Position numbers and translations under genes: made by a program
Origin: Salibacterium halotolerans
GTDB taxonomy: Bacteria > Bacillota > Bacilli > Bacillales > Marinococcaceae
NCBI RefSeq assembly: GCF_900115625.1
Contig: NZ_FOXD01000016.1
Coordinates: forward strand, 1-64,000
Reading direction: 5' to 3'
DNA length: 64,000 nt
The notes under the pieces: model-generated
Seen by the model: the letters and a program-made list of their open reading frames with translations, nothing else
Told to the model about the DNA's origin: nothing
Database searches by the model: none
Shown: piece by piece, positions 29,682 through 39,540 of the stretch
Numbering within the stretch: position 1 is the stretch's first letter
Layout of the letters: every line of letters starts with the position of its first letter

Positions 29682-30920
29682 TTACTCTTTATCAATGATG
29701 GAAAGCCGGCTCGTCTTTTCTGCTACGTAGTCAGGATCCACCTCTTTACGCGCAACACCGGTTTCCATCGCCGTTTTCGCAACAGCAGAAGCTACCGCAG
29801 GGGCCACACGTGGATCAAAAGGAGCGGGGATGACATAGTCCGAATGCAGTTCGCTCTCTTCAAGCAGATCCGCAATAGCATAAACCGCCGCTTTCTTCAT
29901 TTCTTCGTTGATATGAGTGGCATTGACTTCCAGAGCTCCGCGGAATATGCCTGGAAAAGCAAGAACATTGTTGATTTGATTTGGAAAATCGGATCTGCCG
30001 GTACCGATAACGGAAGCTCCTGCTTCTTTTGCTTCTTCCGGCATGATCTCAGGATCAGGATTTGCCATAGCGAAAACAACCGGATCTTCATTCATGCTCT
30101 GCAGCATTTCTTTTGTGAGAGCGCCTGCCACCGATACACCGATGAACACATCGGTTCCTGCAACTACATCCGAGAGACTGCCTTCCTCTTTATCTTTGTT
30201 GGTTACTTTGGCGATTTCCGCCTTCTGATCATTCATGCCGGTGGTTCTGCCTTCATAGATGGCCCCTCTCGAATCGCATAGAATCACATCGCGGACTCCC
30301 ATGCTCAGAAGAAGTTTAATAATGGCTATACCAGCTGAACCGGCACCATTGACGACAATCTTAAGCTCGGACAAGGATTTTCCGCTCAGTTTCAGCGCAT
30401 TAATCAATCCGGCTGCCGTTACGATGGCTGTACCGTGCTGATCGTCGTGAAATACAGGAATATTGACTTCTTTTTTCAAGCGCTCTTCAATGATAAAGCA
30501 GTTCGGCGCCGCAATATCTTCGAGGTTCACACCACCGAATGTCGGCTGAAGCAGCTTAACCGTCTCCACGATTCTGTCCACCTCGGACGTATCAAGGCAG
30601 ATCGGGAACGCGTCTACTCCTGCGAAAGATTTGAATAATACCGCTTTGCCTTCCATAACGGGAAGAGCAGCTTCAGGGCCGATGCTGCCCAGTCCCAGAA
30701 CAGCTGAGCCATCTGAAACGACAGCTACCATATTGCCTTTCATCGTGTAGTCGAATACCTTCTGCTTATCTTCAAAAATTGCTTTACAAGGTTCGGCCAC
30801 TCCGGGGGAGTAAGCAAGACTTAAGTCTCTTGTGTTACGAACAGGAACTTTCGATTTGGATTCGAGTTTCCCCTGGTTTTCCCGATGGATCTGCAATGCT
30901 TCTTCTCTCGTCGTTGGCAA
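29682..30920 (-). CDS. ytsJ: NADP-dependent malic enzyme
   Basis: About 412 residues. It decarboxylates malate to pyruvate and supplies NADPH. Features are [13 protein letters not shown], catalytic lysine region [15 protein letters not shown], metal site [11 protein letters not shown] and Rossmann motif [13 protein letters not shown] chose TTG at 30920 (product [10 protein letters not shown]), which matches the family's N-terminus and leaves room for AAGGAG; the GTG at 30929 lies against it. Located between dnaE and accD as in B. subtilis. Confidence 0.93.
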   Translation of the reverse strand: MPTTREEALQIHRENQGKLESKSKVPVRNTRDLSLAYSPGVAEPCKAIFEDKQKVFDYTMKGNMVAVVSDGSAVLGLGSIGPEAALPVMEGKAVLFKSFAGVDAFPICLDTSEVDRIVETVKLLQPTFGGVNLEDIAAPNCFIIEERLKKEVNIPVFHDDQHGTAIVTAAGLINALKLSGKSLSELKIVVNGAGSAGIAIIKLLLSMGVRDVILCDSRGAIYEGRTTGMNDQKAEIAKVTNKDKEEGSLSDVVAGTDVFIGVSVAGALTKEMLQSMNEDPVVFAMANPDPEIMPEEAKEAGASVIGTGRSDFPNQINNVLAFPGIFRGALEVNATHINEEMKKAAVYAIADLLEESELHSDYVIPAPFDPRVAPAVASAVAKTAMETGVARKEVDPDYVAEKTSRLSIIDKE

Positions 30921-31022
30921 ATTCTCCACTCTCCTTCTTCCTGGTCCGCATTCTGATGATTACTCTGTATGTTTTCAGCCACTGCAAAACTTATCTTATT
31001 ATAACAGATGAAATGAACTTGT

Positions 31023-34000
31023 TCACCCTCTGTGTTTCTTTAAAACTACAAATTCTTCGGGAAGAACAGTCTTTAAATCATTCAGGAGAGCGTCTTTTTC
31101 AGAAACCCGGTATTTATCGGACAGCCGGACAGCTGTTTTCTCATTTTCATAATACAGGCAGACAAGTGTCCCCCCGGGATAGCGTTTTACAATGTCCTTG
31201 ATTTTTTTCGCTTTCTGCACATCGCCTTGACGGCTTGTCAGTTTTAAATACAGGACATCATCCACTGTCCGCTGCAATTCTTCAAGATCGAGTACTTCAT
31301 CAACAAGAAGTTTATTTCCCTCCGCTTTTTGATCCGCACGGCCACGGATTAAAATCGGCCGCTGTTCCTGCAGAAGATTGTGGGACGTGCGGTACACATT
31401 CGGGAAAAATACAGCTTCCATCGAACCTGTTCCATCGGTCAAACTGGCAAAAGCCATCGACTGGCCCTGTCTTGTCCGGACATTTTTTACTTCTTCCACC
31501 ATTCCCGCTGCCCAGACTCCATTTCGATTGCCGGGCAGTTCCTCATGAAAAGACACCGGTTCAAATGGGGCAAGGACGCGATCGTATTTGTGAAGCGGAT
31601 GACCGGTGAGGTAAAAGCCGGCGGACTCTTTTTCAGCTTCATAGTTTTCCAGTTCCGTGAACGGCGGCATATCCACAAACCTGAAATCCATGTGCCCCTC
31701 CGGCAGGAGACCCCCTACATCTTTTTGAAAGGCTGCATACTCCACCGCCCTGTCCAGTGACGCAAGCAGCACAGCCCGGTCGGTGCCGAACTCGTCAAAA
31801 GCTCCGGCTTTAATCAGCATTTCAAGCGGACGACGCCTCCACACATCCGGGTTCAATCTCATAAGAAAATCGATAAAGCCACTGTATTTCACGTGCCTGC
31901 GCTCCTCTATCAAACTTCGTATCATTTCCGCATTTACGTTTTTAACCGGAAGAAGTCCGAACCTTATGGAACGGGAGGCCGCCTGAAATACTGCTGTACT
32001 CTCATTGACGGAAGGAGGAAGAATGGCGATATCTTTTTGCGCCGCCTCCCGTATATATTCCCCCATTTTATCCGGATTTCCAGCGTGAAGTGTTAGAAGG
32101 GCTGCGTAAAAATGGGCAGGGTAATGAGCCTTCAGATACGCGAGCTGGTAGGCAATGAGACTGTAGGCTGCTGCGTGGGAGCGATTAAATCCATAATCAG
32201 CAAACTTTACAATCAGGTCATAAACAGCTGATGCGGTTTGTTCATCATAGCCTTGTTTCTGTGCTCCTGTTACAAACCGTGTTCTTTCCTGGTCGAGCAC
32301 ACGCCTGTCCTTTTTGCTCACCGCGCGCCGCAGCAGATCCGATTGACCAAAAGAGTACCCTGCCATCGTAGACGCAATCTGCATAATCTGCTCCTGATAC
32401 ACGATAACGCCGTAGGTAGGCGCCAGTATGTCCCGAAGATCTTCATGAGGATATTCCGGCTCGGTTTGATTATTTTTTCTTTCGGCATAAACAGGAATAT
32501 TTTCCATAGGACCAGGACGGTACAGAGCATTCACTGCTGCGATATCTTCAAACCGTTCGGGCTGAATCTGTTTAAGAGCACGGCGCATACCTGCCGATTC
32601 CAGCTGAAAAATGCCCGTTGTATCGCCGTTTGAGAGCATTTTGTAGGTAGATTCATCATCAAGTGGAAGACGGCGCAGATCAATGGTTTCGTTTTCTCTG
32701 TAACGAATGGACGCCGTCATCCGCTCGAGCAGACTCAGATTCTTCAGACCGAGAAAGTCCATTTTCAAGAGACCCAGTTCTTCGAGGTCATCCATCGGAT
32801 ACTGGGTAAGCAGAATATTTCCGTCTTTTTTCATCAGCGGCACATGATCAAACAACCGGCTTCCGCTCATGACAACGCCGGCAGCATGGACGGAAGTATG
32901 CCTTGGAAGGCCTTCAAGCTGTACAGCGAGACGAAATACGGCATACGCCGTCGATTCTTTTTCTAAAAGGTCACGCATGACTTGATTATCCTTATATGTT
33001 TTTCGAAGGGACGTTCCCGGACCCTGCGGCACAAACGATGCGAGTCTGTCCACAAGAGCCTGCGGGGCTTCCAGAATCCGACCTGCATCACGAAGCGCCG
33101 CGCGCGCTCCAAATGTCCCGAACGTAACGATTTGTGCAACATGCTCCCATCCATACGTCCTGGCTGCATACTCCATCACTTCATCACGGCGGTAATCAGG
33201 AAAATCAATATCAATATCCGGCATGTTCAGACGTTCCGGATTTAAAAAACGCTCAAACAACAGGTTATGGCGGACCGGATCAATGTCAGTGATTTCAAGG
33301 ACGTACGAGACAAGACTTCCGGCCGCCGACCCCCGCCCCGGGCCTACGAGCATGCCCTGCCGCCTTGCAAAGTCCACAAAATCAGCAACAAGTAGAAAAT
33401 AATCCTCAAATCCCATGTCATGAATAATTCCGAGTTCATGCTCCAGCCGCTCCAGGACAGTTTGCTCCGGCTCCCCAAACCGGTACTTGAGTCCCCGGAA
33501 GCATTGATCCCTCAAAAAAGACTCCGCCGTATGCCCTTCCGGAAGCGGAAAAGATGGAAGCAGCGACTGGTTAAAATCAATGGTCACATGGCAGCGCTGT
33601 GCAATCCGGCCCGCCTCCCGTACAACGTCCGGTTCATTCTCCATAAGCCGGCGGATTCCTTCTTCATCTTTCATCCAGCCCTGATGCTTTATATGTTCCA
33701 ACGATACGTCTGACAACGGCTTCCCTGTTTCCACCGCCTTCAAAGCAAGAAGCGCTTCCCGTTCGTCAAATGATGTCATATGTACATTAAAACCGGCAGC
33801 AAGAGGCAGCTTCTGCTGTGCGGCCAGTTCTTTCCAAGCCTGTATCATATCATCTTCGTCCTGCACCGGCTGTCTTTCCATATACATAGATAACGCTCCA
33901 ACGCGGCCGGTCCAGGCTTCGAGTACTTCTTCAGCACCGGAGGGATCTCCATCCCGGAGCAAAGCAGCCGGTTCACTCTCAGCATAGGGAAACAGCACAA

Positions 34001-34355
34001 CGGCATTCTCCAGAACAGCAGCCGTTCTGTCTAACGTAATGACCTGCTCCGTCTGTTTTATCGTGGATAGACGCATCAACTCACGATATCCGCTGTTATT
34101 TTCGGCGAGAAGCAGCACTGGGAAGCTGCCGCTTCGTTTTAAGCCTTCCACCCACAGCTCTATTCCGATAATCGGTTTAATACCGGCTTGTTCACACTTT
34201 TTATAAAAGGGAATAACACCATGCATCCCATTTTTGTCCGTTATGGCGAGAGCTTCCATTCCGGCATCGGACGCCTGCTCAATAAGCGTGTCCATCCGCG
34301 CTGTACTCTCCAGGAGACTATATTCGGTATGAATATGTAAATGGACAAACTCCAT
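31023..34355 (-). CDS. dnaE: DNA polymerase III subunit alpha (DnaE type)
   Basis: 1110 residues, close to the usual B. subtilis DnaE length. In B. subtilis DnaE extends RNA primers on the lagging strand before PolC takes over. N-terminal PHP domain (HLHIHTEYSLLES), family C polymerase core with the catalytic PDIDIDFPDYRRDEV, helix-hairpin-helix region and C-terminal OB fold. AAGGAGC precedes the ATG. It is transcribed divergently from ytrH. Confidence 0.97.
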   Translation of the reverse strand: MEFVHLHIHTEYSLLESTARMDTLIEQASDAGMEALAITDKNGMHGVIPFYKKCEQAGIKPIIGIELWVEGLKRSGSFPVLLLAENNSGYRELMRLSTIKQTEQVITLDRTAAVLENAVVLFPYAESEPAALLRDGDPSGAEEVLEAWTGRVGALSMYMERQPVQDEDDMIQAWKELAAQQKLPLAAGFNVHMTSFDEREALLALKAVETGKPLSDVSLEHIKHQGWMKDEEGIRRLMENEPDVVREAGRIAQRCHVTIDFNQSLLPSFPLPEGHTAESFLRDQCFRGLKYRFGEPEQTVLERLEHELGIIHDMGFEDYFLLVADFVDFARRQGMLVGPGRGSAAGSLVSYVLEITDIDPVRHNLLFERFLNPERLNMPDIDIDFPDYRRDEVMEYAARTYGWEHVAQIVTFGTFGARAALRDAGRILEAPQALVDRLASFVPQGPGTSLRKTYKDNQVMRDLLEKESTAYAVFRLAVQLEGLPRHTSVHAAGVVMSGSRLFDHVPLMKKDGNILLTQYPMDDLEELGLLKMDFLGLKNLSLLERMTASIRYRENETIDLRRLPLDDESTYKMLSNGDTTGIFQLESAGMRRALKQIQPERFEDIAAVNALYRPGPMENIPVYAERKNNQTEPEYPHEDLRDILAPTYGVIVYQEQIMQIASTMAGYSFGQSDLLRRAVSKKDRRVLDQERTRFVTGAQKQGYDEQTASAVYDLIVKFADYGFNRSHAAAYSLIAYQLAYLKAHYPAHFYAALLTLHAGNPDKMGEYIREAAQKDIAILPPSVNESTAVFQAASRSIRFGLLPVKNVNAEMIRSLIEERRHVKYSGFIDFLMRLNPDVWRRRPLEMLIKAGAFDEFGTDRAVLLASLDRAVEYAAFQKDVGGLLPEGHMDFRFVDMPPFTELENYEAEKESAGFYLTGHPLHKYDRVLAPFEPVSFHEELPGNRNGVWAAGMVEEVKNVRTRQGQSMAFASLTDGTGSMEAVFFPNVYRTSHNLLQEQRPILIRGRADQKAEGNKLLVDEVLDLEELQRTVDDVLYLKLTSRQGDVQKAKKIKDIVKRYPGGTLVCLYYENEKTAVRLSDKYRVSEKDALLNDLKTVLPEEFVVLKKHRG

Positions 34356-34498
34356 ATCCGTCAGCTCCTTTTTGTTCCATTCTACGTTTAAGTATGAACA
34401 GCTTTTCCATGGAAAACAAGCATATCCTCTTCGTTCATTTCTTATATTTATAGTACAGGCGGTATGGAAGATGTCAATAGAAAGGGGTCGAACAGAAG

Positions 34499-34834
34499 AT
34501 GAGCAGGGATTTCGCTGGAACTCTTGTTATGGATTTTTTTGTCGCGTTCGGTGTCATTATCGGCGGTTCTTTGATTGGAGGGATGGGAGCGCTAATGATA
34601 GGAAGGCCCCCTCTTTCCACCATTCATGATCTCGCTTCCGGGCTTAAAATCTGGGCGCTGGTCGCAGCCATAGGCGGCACATTCGATGCGATCACGTCGC
34701 TTGAAAGGGGTCTTTTTGCCGGCACCCACGCCGACATGTATAAAACCATTGCCATGATATGTGCAGCACTCGGCGGTGCCAATACCGGCACGTTAATTAT
34801 TCAATGGATCACGCAGGAACAGATAACGTCATGA
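34499..34834 (+). CDS. ytrH: Sporulation membrane protein YtrH
   Basis: 111 residues with three hydrophobic segments. It contains GGSLIGGMGALMIGRPP and GLKIWALVAAIGGTFDA, matching the YtrH family. In B. subtilis ytrH and ytrI are expressed in the mother cell under sigma-E and are needed for normal sporulation. AAGGGG lies upstream. Its stop overlaps the ytrI start by four bases. I see no convincing sigma-E promoter in the short upstream gap. Confidence 0.9.
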   Translation: MSRDFAGTLVMDFFVAFGVIIGGSLIGGMGALMIGRPPLSTIHDLASGLKIWALVAAIGGTFDAITSLERGLFAGTHADMYKTIAMICAALGGANTGTLIIQWITQEQITS

Positions 34835-35346
34835 GAATTCCTCCGTATTACAGAAGACCGGGATGGCAGCGTTTTTTTGCCGGCACTGTCATCGGCGGCC
34901 TCGGGGGATGGGCCTTTTTCTTGTTCCAGTTCGGAGCTGTTCATGAAGAGCTCGTCATTGAAATCAATAAGCAGCGGATTCAGATTGAAGAACAGGAAGA
35001 GCAGATCGAAGTCCTTCGAAGCGAGGAACGACGGCGAAATGAAGAGAATGAGCAGAAACTGACCATTCAGGACATTGAACTGCTTTTCACGAATGAAAAA
35101 AGTACAGAGTTAAATGAACTGGCGTTGTATGAATTAAGGCAGCAGGCAGAAGACACAGTAAAATTTTTGAACGGAAAAAATATCGAGAGTGTGGTGGAGG
35201 GAAAAGAATTGATAAAAAAAGCGGTGGAAAATAAACGCTATGAAACCGGGGATAACGAGTTCCGGCTCAGCATCCGCGAGATGCACATTTACTCCACCCT
35301 CGAACTTCACCTGAAGATTCTTCCGCCGGAACAGGAAACATCCTGA
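34831..35346 (+). CDS. ytrI: Sporulation membrane protein YtrI
   Basis: About 171 residues: a short basic N-terminus, one membrane segment (about 15-35), then a long charged coiled coil rich in E, Q and R and a compact C-terminal domain. The ATG at 34831 overlaps the ytrH stop (ATGA), which marks translational coupling. Partner of YtrH in sporulation. A longer reading from 34759 would lie entirely within ytrH. Confidence 0.87.
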   Translation: MRIPPYYRRPGWQRFFAGTVIGGLGGWAFFLFQFGAVHEELVIEINKQRIQIEEQEEQIEVLRSEERRRNEENEQKLTIQDIELLFTNEKSTELNELALYELRQQAEDTVKFLNGKNIESVVEGKELIKKAVENKRYETGDNEFRLSIREMHIYSTLELHLKILPPEQETS

Positions 35347-35416
35347 TCCTGCTTGAAATGCCAGTCCGGCGTGTTAACAGTCTGGCCAGGAACCCTCATC
35401 CGGGGGAAGCAAACGA

Positions 35417-36370
35417 TCAGGATTCGTACTCCCGGCACAATTCTTTCAGCTCCTGAATGACCGCCTGCACTTCCTGTTCATCCACAGCTTTTGCACCGGA
35501 TGCCATTGGATGTCCTCCCCCATTATGGGCCGCTGCGATATGGTGGATGGCAGGTCCTTTGGAACGGAGACGAACGCGGTAATACTCCTCCTGTTCGACG
35601 AAAAAAACCCAGGCCTTAAGCCCTTTTGTTTCCGAGAACGAATTGACAAGCGCCGATGATTCATTGATTGAAATATCATATCGTTCCAGCATTTCTTTTG
35701 TAAGCCGGGCTACACCGACTCCTTCCGGTGACAGTTCAAACTGCTGCAGTACTTCTCCCTTAAGACGAACAAGCTTCTCCTCACTTTCATAAAAACGTGT
35801 GAATAACTCCGTCGGATCAAAAGGAAAACGAAGGGCCTCTGCTGCCAGCCTCAAGGTGTCCGGTGTCGTATTGGAAAATTGGAAACGTCCCGTGTCTCCC
35901 ACAATCCCGGCATACAAAAGGCGCGCCGCCTCCGTCGTCATTTCCCAGCCTTTTTCCTCCCTGGCGGTTAAGAACAGATCAATGACCATCTCGGATGTAG
36001 AGCTTGCATCTGTGCTCACCCAGCTGTCCTGCCCGTAAACTTCCACCTCGGGATGATGGTCGATTTTCACCACATAATCCGCAGCGTGCCACATTTGGCC
36101 ATCAATCCGCTCCGTATTCGCCGTATCGCATACGATGACGAGAAAACCATCCGATGACGTCAGCGTTTCTTCGGTTCCGGTCATTTCTGTGAGAAAAGAG
36201 AGGGATGGTTCGTCTTCCCCGATGGTACATACGGTTTTTTCCGGATAATTATGCTGAATCAATGCCGCCAGGCCGCCCTGGGACCCCAGTGCATCCGGAT
36301 CCGGTTTCTCATGACGGTACACGCCGATAACAGAATATCTTTCGATGGTTTGCAATATTGTCTGTTTCAT
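35417..36370 (-). CDS. nrnA: Bifunctional oligoribonuclease and pAp phosphatase NrnA
   Basis: About 317 residues. DHH/DHHA1 phosphoesterase that degrades short RNAs (nanoRNase) and hydrolyses pAp. Metal-binding motifs HEKPDPDALGSQ, VCDTAN, the DHH signature in KIDHHPE and, near the C-terminus, HNGGGHPMASGAK. I chose ATG at 36370 (MKQTILQTI), with AGAAAGGAAG upstream; another start at 36397 lacks a good site. Divergent from ytpI. Confidence 0.94.
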   Translation of the reverse strand: MKQTILQTIERYSVIGVYRHEKPDPDALGSQGGLAALIQHNYPEKTVCTIGEDEPSLSFLTEMTGTEETLTSSDGFLVIVCDTANTERIDGQMWHAADYVVKIDHHPEVEVYGQDSWVSTDASSTSEMVIDLFLTAREEKGWEMTTEAARLLYAGIVGDTGRFQFSNTTPDTLRLAAEALRFPFDPTELFTRFYESEEKLVRLKGEVLQQFELSPEGVGVARLTKEMLERYDISINESSALVNSFSETKGLKAWVFFVEQEEYYRVRLRSKGPAIHHIAAAHNGGGHPMASGAKAVDEQEVQAVIQELKELCREYES

Positions 36371-36444
36371 GCTATCTTCCTTTCTGTCAGCTGTCATAAT
36401 AAAACGATTTCGTGCTTCGCATGTTAGTCTTGGGAGGGAAATAA

Positions 36445-36777
36445 ATGACCCCTGTTTTTATCATTATTCTCACAGCAGCCATTGCGGTGTATGTCTATTA
36501 CAAAGTGAAAGCCGTCCGCACAAGAGCCCATGCCCACAGACGATGGGTGCAGGCCAAGGCCAATATCAGCCTCGGGGTTTTTATGGCGGCGTTTGGAGCG
36601 AACCTGCTCCAGTTGATCCGTGGTCCTGTTGATATTATTGTGGGTATCGTCTTTCTTCTTATCGGTGCCGCCAATATTGTGTTTGGCTGGAGAGCCTATC
36701 GCATACACGGCCCCTACGCTGCAGAAGAAGCGAAAAGACAGCGTCTGGCCGACGAGCAGAGGCAGGGACGTTCGTAA
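36445..36777 (+). CDS. ytpI: YtpI family membrane protein
   Basis: 110 residues with three hydrophobic segments and a basic, glutamine-rich tail. The segment RRWVQAKANISLG followed by FGANLL is typical of YtpI. Function unknown. GGGAGG precedes the ATG. The gene converges with ytoI, as in B. subtilis. Confidence 0.86.
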   Translation: MTPVFIIILTAAIAVYVYYKVKAVRTRAHAHRRWVQAKANISLGVFMAAFGANLLQLIRGPVDIIVGIVFLLIGAANIVFGWRAYRIHGPYAAEEAKRQRLADEQRQGRS

Positions 36778-36803
36778 GCGCGGACGCCCCGCAGCACGCT
36801 GAT

Positions 36804-38114
36804 TTACCTGTCCAGCATCTGTGCCATCATGAGGGCTTTCCCGACGATGCCGCCCTCATGGTACAGTTCAACATCCACTTTTCCATGCCTTCTCCCCACT
36901 TCGAGCAGTTTTCCTTTCATATCAACCGTGCTCTCAATCTGAACAGGCTTGATGAAATACAGGGTAATATTCTCCACAACAATATCCCCCCGTTTATACT
37001 GACGGAGCAGACGGCTTCCGGTCTCGGTGACAAGCGTCGAAAGGACACCGTAGGATATCATGCCGAGATGATTTGTCATCTGAGGGGTGACGTCACATTG
37101 ATAATGGTAGTCGGAATCCGGTCCTGTTTCATGGAAGCGTCCGGTAATCAAATCATCAATCGTTTCCCCGACATGAGGCTGCCGCTGGGTCATCTGCAGT
37201 GCTTTCAGCACATCCTGACGGCTGATCACACCAAGAAGCCGGTTCTGTTCATCTATTACCGGAAGCAGTTCAATACCCTCCCAAACCATAACGTGCGCCA
37301 CAGAAGCAACAGACGTTCTTTCTTTCACCGTGATGGGGTTTTTGGTCATAACCTGATCAATCGGAACGCTCATGTCGGCTCCAAGGACGTCTTTTGCGGC
37401 CACCATTCCGCGTACTTTCATGTCATCGTCAATGACAGGATAACGGCTGTGGCTGGTATGGCCGTTTATTTCGTGCCACTTTTTCACATCGTTATCAATC
37501 GAAAGGAAAAAAGTATCCTGCAGGGGAATTAATATATCGTCTACCAATACAATTTCTTTTTTGATCAACTGGTCATAAATAGCCCGGTTGATCATGGTTG
37601 CCACCGTGAATGTATCGTATGTAGTGGAAATGACCGGCATCCCTAGTTCATCGGCCAGTGCAATGACACTTTCATTCGTATCAAATCCACCGGTAATCAG
37701 CACGGCGGCTCCGGCTTCAAGCGCCAGCTTATGTACCTGGTAGCGGTTCCCGACAATCAAAAGGTTGCCCGGCTCCACGTACCGCATCATCGCATCGAGT
37801 TTCATCGCTCCTATCACAAAGCGGTTGAGTGTTTTATGAAGTCCGTTTCTGCCACCAAGCACCTGCCCGTCCACAATATTAACCACTTCGGCATAGGTCA
37901 GCTTTTCAATATTGTCCTTCTGCTTCTTTTCAATACGGATGGTGCCAACCCGCTCGATCGTGCTGACCAGTCCTTGATTCTCCGCTTCTTTAATAGCCCG
38001 GTACGCTGTGCCTTCACTGACGTTCAGCGTTTTGGCCACGCGCCGCACCGAAATCTTTTCTCCCACACCGAGCTCAGTGATGTGCTGTAATATCTGTTCA
38101 TGCTTTGTCGCCAA
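36804..38114 (-). CDS. ytoI: CBS-DRTGG-hotdog regulatory protein YtoI
   Basis: About 436 residues. An N-terminal winged-helix domain (KISVRRVAKTLNVSEGTAYRAIKEAE) is followed by a DRTGG domain (about 70-180), two CBS domains that usually bind adenosyl ligands (VMTKNPITVKE, GVISRQDVLKA) and a C-terminal hotdog-fold thioesterase-like domain. This is a predicted ligand-responsive regulator with unknown targets. I chose TTG at 38114 (product MATKHEQ), which fits the family and the spacing to AAGGAGAGG; GTG at 38126 is too close. It is not CcpN, which is shorter. Confidence 0.9.
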   Translation of the reverse strand: MATKHEQILQHITELGVGEKISVRRVAKTLNVSEGTAYRAIKEAENQGLVSTIERVGTIRIEKKQKDNIEKLTYAEVVNIVDGQVLGGRNGLHKTLNRFVIGAMKLDAMMRYVEPGNLLIVGNRYQVHKLALEAGAAVLITGGFDTNESVIALADELGMPVISTTYDTFTVATMINRAIYDQLIKKEIVLVDDILIPLQDTFFLSIDNDVKKWHEINGHTSHSRYPVIDDDMKVRGMVAAKDVLGADMSVPIDQVMTKNPITVKERTSVASVAHVMVWEGIELLPVIDEQNRLLGVISRQDVLKALQMTQRQPHVGETIDDLITGRFHETGPDSDYHYQCDVTPQMTNHLGMISYGVLSTLVTETGSRLLRQYKRGDIVVENITLYFIKPVQIESTVDMKGKLLEVGRRHGKVDVELYHEGGIVGKALMMAQMLDR

Positions 38115-38179
38115 TCTGCTTTCCACCTCTCCTTCGGCTCAAACTGTATCATTTATTCAATGATTCTGTATTACTTTTC

Positions 38180-38208
38180 ATTATACGCAGGCCATAACAG
38201 GAAAGCAA
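38180..38208 (-). promoter_or_regulatory. Sigma-A promoter of ytoI
   Basis: TTGCTT (38203-38208) and TATAAT (38180-38185) on the minus strand, 17 bases apart, about 65 bases upstream of the ytoI start. Confidence 0.7.
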
Positions 38209-38281
38209 GACGACCCATCGGACAGAGCATGCAGAACAACAATGAAAGCGTAATCTTATATGCGGTGAAACACGTTATATA

Positions 38282-38326
38282 TAAAAAAAGCTGTTTCAAG
38301 GTTTACAGCATTACCTTGAAACAGCT
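38282..38326 (-). terminator. Terminator after ytkL
   Basis: Perfect 14-bp stem AGCTGTTTCAAGGT/ACCTTGAAACAGCT with a 10-base loop followed by seven Ts on the minus strand. Confidence 0.92.
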
Positions 38327-38340
38327 GTTCAGTCGATTCT

Positions 38341-39021
38341 TTATAATTGAATCGATCCACCGGGCTCCACAGCCCGTCCCTTTACAGGGGAAATCGATTC
38401 GATGAACGCGTCACCGTCCTGGTTAATGGTCGGGAATGTGTTGTAATGGACCGGCACGACGTACTCCGGTTTAATCCATTCTACCGCTTTGGCAGCGTCA
38501 ATCGGACCCATTGTAAAATTATCTCCGATCGGAACAAAAAGAAGATCGATATTACTGCGCTCTCCAATCATTTTCATATCCGAAAACAGCCCAGTGTCTC
38601 CCATATGGTAGATGGTTTTACCCTCTGCTTCGAAGATAATCCCCGCCGGCATACCGGTGTACACAATATTTCCGTTTTCTTCGGTATACGAGGAACTGTG
38701 AAAGGCCTGCGTGAGCGAAACCCGTCCGAAATCAAAGGTATAACCGCCGCCGATACCAAGTGGATGTGTTTCCAGACCCTGCTGACCAAGATAGGCAGCC
38801 AGTTCAAATGGAGCCACAACAAAGGAGCCGCTGCGTTTGGCTATGTCAATGGTGTCTCCCACATGGTCTCCGTGTCCGTGGGTTAAAAGAATAACATCCG
38901 GATTCACGTTTTCTGCGTTTAAATCCGTATTTCCATTACCGGTAATGAAAGGATCGATTAAAATACTTTTTCCATTCGCTTCGATATGAACGACTGAATG
39001 GCCGTGATATGTTACGTTCAT
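38341..39021 (-). CDS. ytkL: Metal-dependent hydrolase YtkL (UPF0173)
   Basis: About 226 residues. Metallo-beta-lactamase fold with [10 protein letters not shown] as the zinc ligand motif, [11 protein letters not shown], and a C-terminal [12 protein letters not shown]0173 family; substrate unknown. I chose the second of two adjacent ATGs ([11 protein letters not shown]), which begins like B. subtilis YtkL and is eight bases from GGAGG. Next to ytkK as in B. subtilis. Confidence 0.92.
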   Translation of the reverse strand: MNVTYHGHSVVHIEANGKSILIDPFITGNGNTDLNAENVNPDVILLTHGHGDHVGDTIDIAKRSGSFVVAPFELAAYLGQQGLETHPLGIGGGYTFDFGRVSLTQAFHSSSYTEENGNIVYTGMPAGIIFEAEGKTIYHMGDTGLFSDMKMIGERSNIDLLFVPIGDNFTMGPIDAAKAVEWIKPEYVVPVHYNTFPTINQDGDAFIESISPVKGRAVEPGGSIQL

Positions 39022-39106
39022 CATTTATGCCTCCTTTACTTGATACCGGTAATGGTGTTCCCCTTTTCTTTCGCTCTTTAAACATTTTTTCGAATACATT
39101 TCTGCA

Positions 39107-39484
39107 TTACTTGTCTTGTTCCCAAAGCCAGGTGTACAACTCTCCTTCACCATCCTGCCAGCGTACATCCAGGCGTTTGAGCGGAGGAAGATCCGTGTTC
39201 TGGAACACTTCGGCAAGCTCTTCTTTCGTGGATGACGGTGAAATGCCGGTCTGCTCATACAGTTTCTCGACATGCGGCCGCGCCTTTCTCCCGTGCCATG
39301 CCCTGCCTTCTGCATGGTATTCATACGAATCAGGACTGTTGTATTCCCAGTGAAAATAGGTTCCATCCTCGGTCTCGGCTGTTGCCTGAAAGAGAAAAAC
39401 TTCGTTTAGGGAAGCTGCAGCTGCACTGCTGCTTCCAGCCGCCAATATCAGAAAAACGGCTGCTGCCGCTTGTAAGTTTTTCAT
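39107..39484 (-). CDS. Secreted protein of unknown function
   Basis: About 125 residues. A basic start (MKNLQ), an alanine-rich hydrophobic core and ASLNE at about residue 25 look like a cleavable Sec signal peptide. The mature part is rich in W, Y, H, E and D and has no cysteines. I recognise no family. I chose ATG at 39484 with AGAGGTGAT upstream; an in-frame GTG lies nine bases earlier. It lies between ytkL and ytkK, where it interrupts an otherwise conserved pair. Confidence 0.7.
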   Translation of the reverse strand: MKNLQAAAAVFLILAAGSSSAAAASLNEVFLFQATAETEDGTYFHWEYNSPDSYEYHAEGRAWHGRKARPHVEKLYEQTGISPSSTKEELAEVFQNTDLPPLKRLDVRWQDGEGELYTWLWEQDK

Positions 39485-39540
39485 ACTTATCACCTCTGTC
39501 GGTTAGGGTGTGCGGCAGAGATGATTTTTATACCCGGAAG

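Noticed and set aside
36804-38114. ytoI considered as ccpN because of its winged-helix and CBS domains
   Set aside because: The protein has additional DRTGG and hotdog domains and is about twice the length of CcpN.
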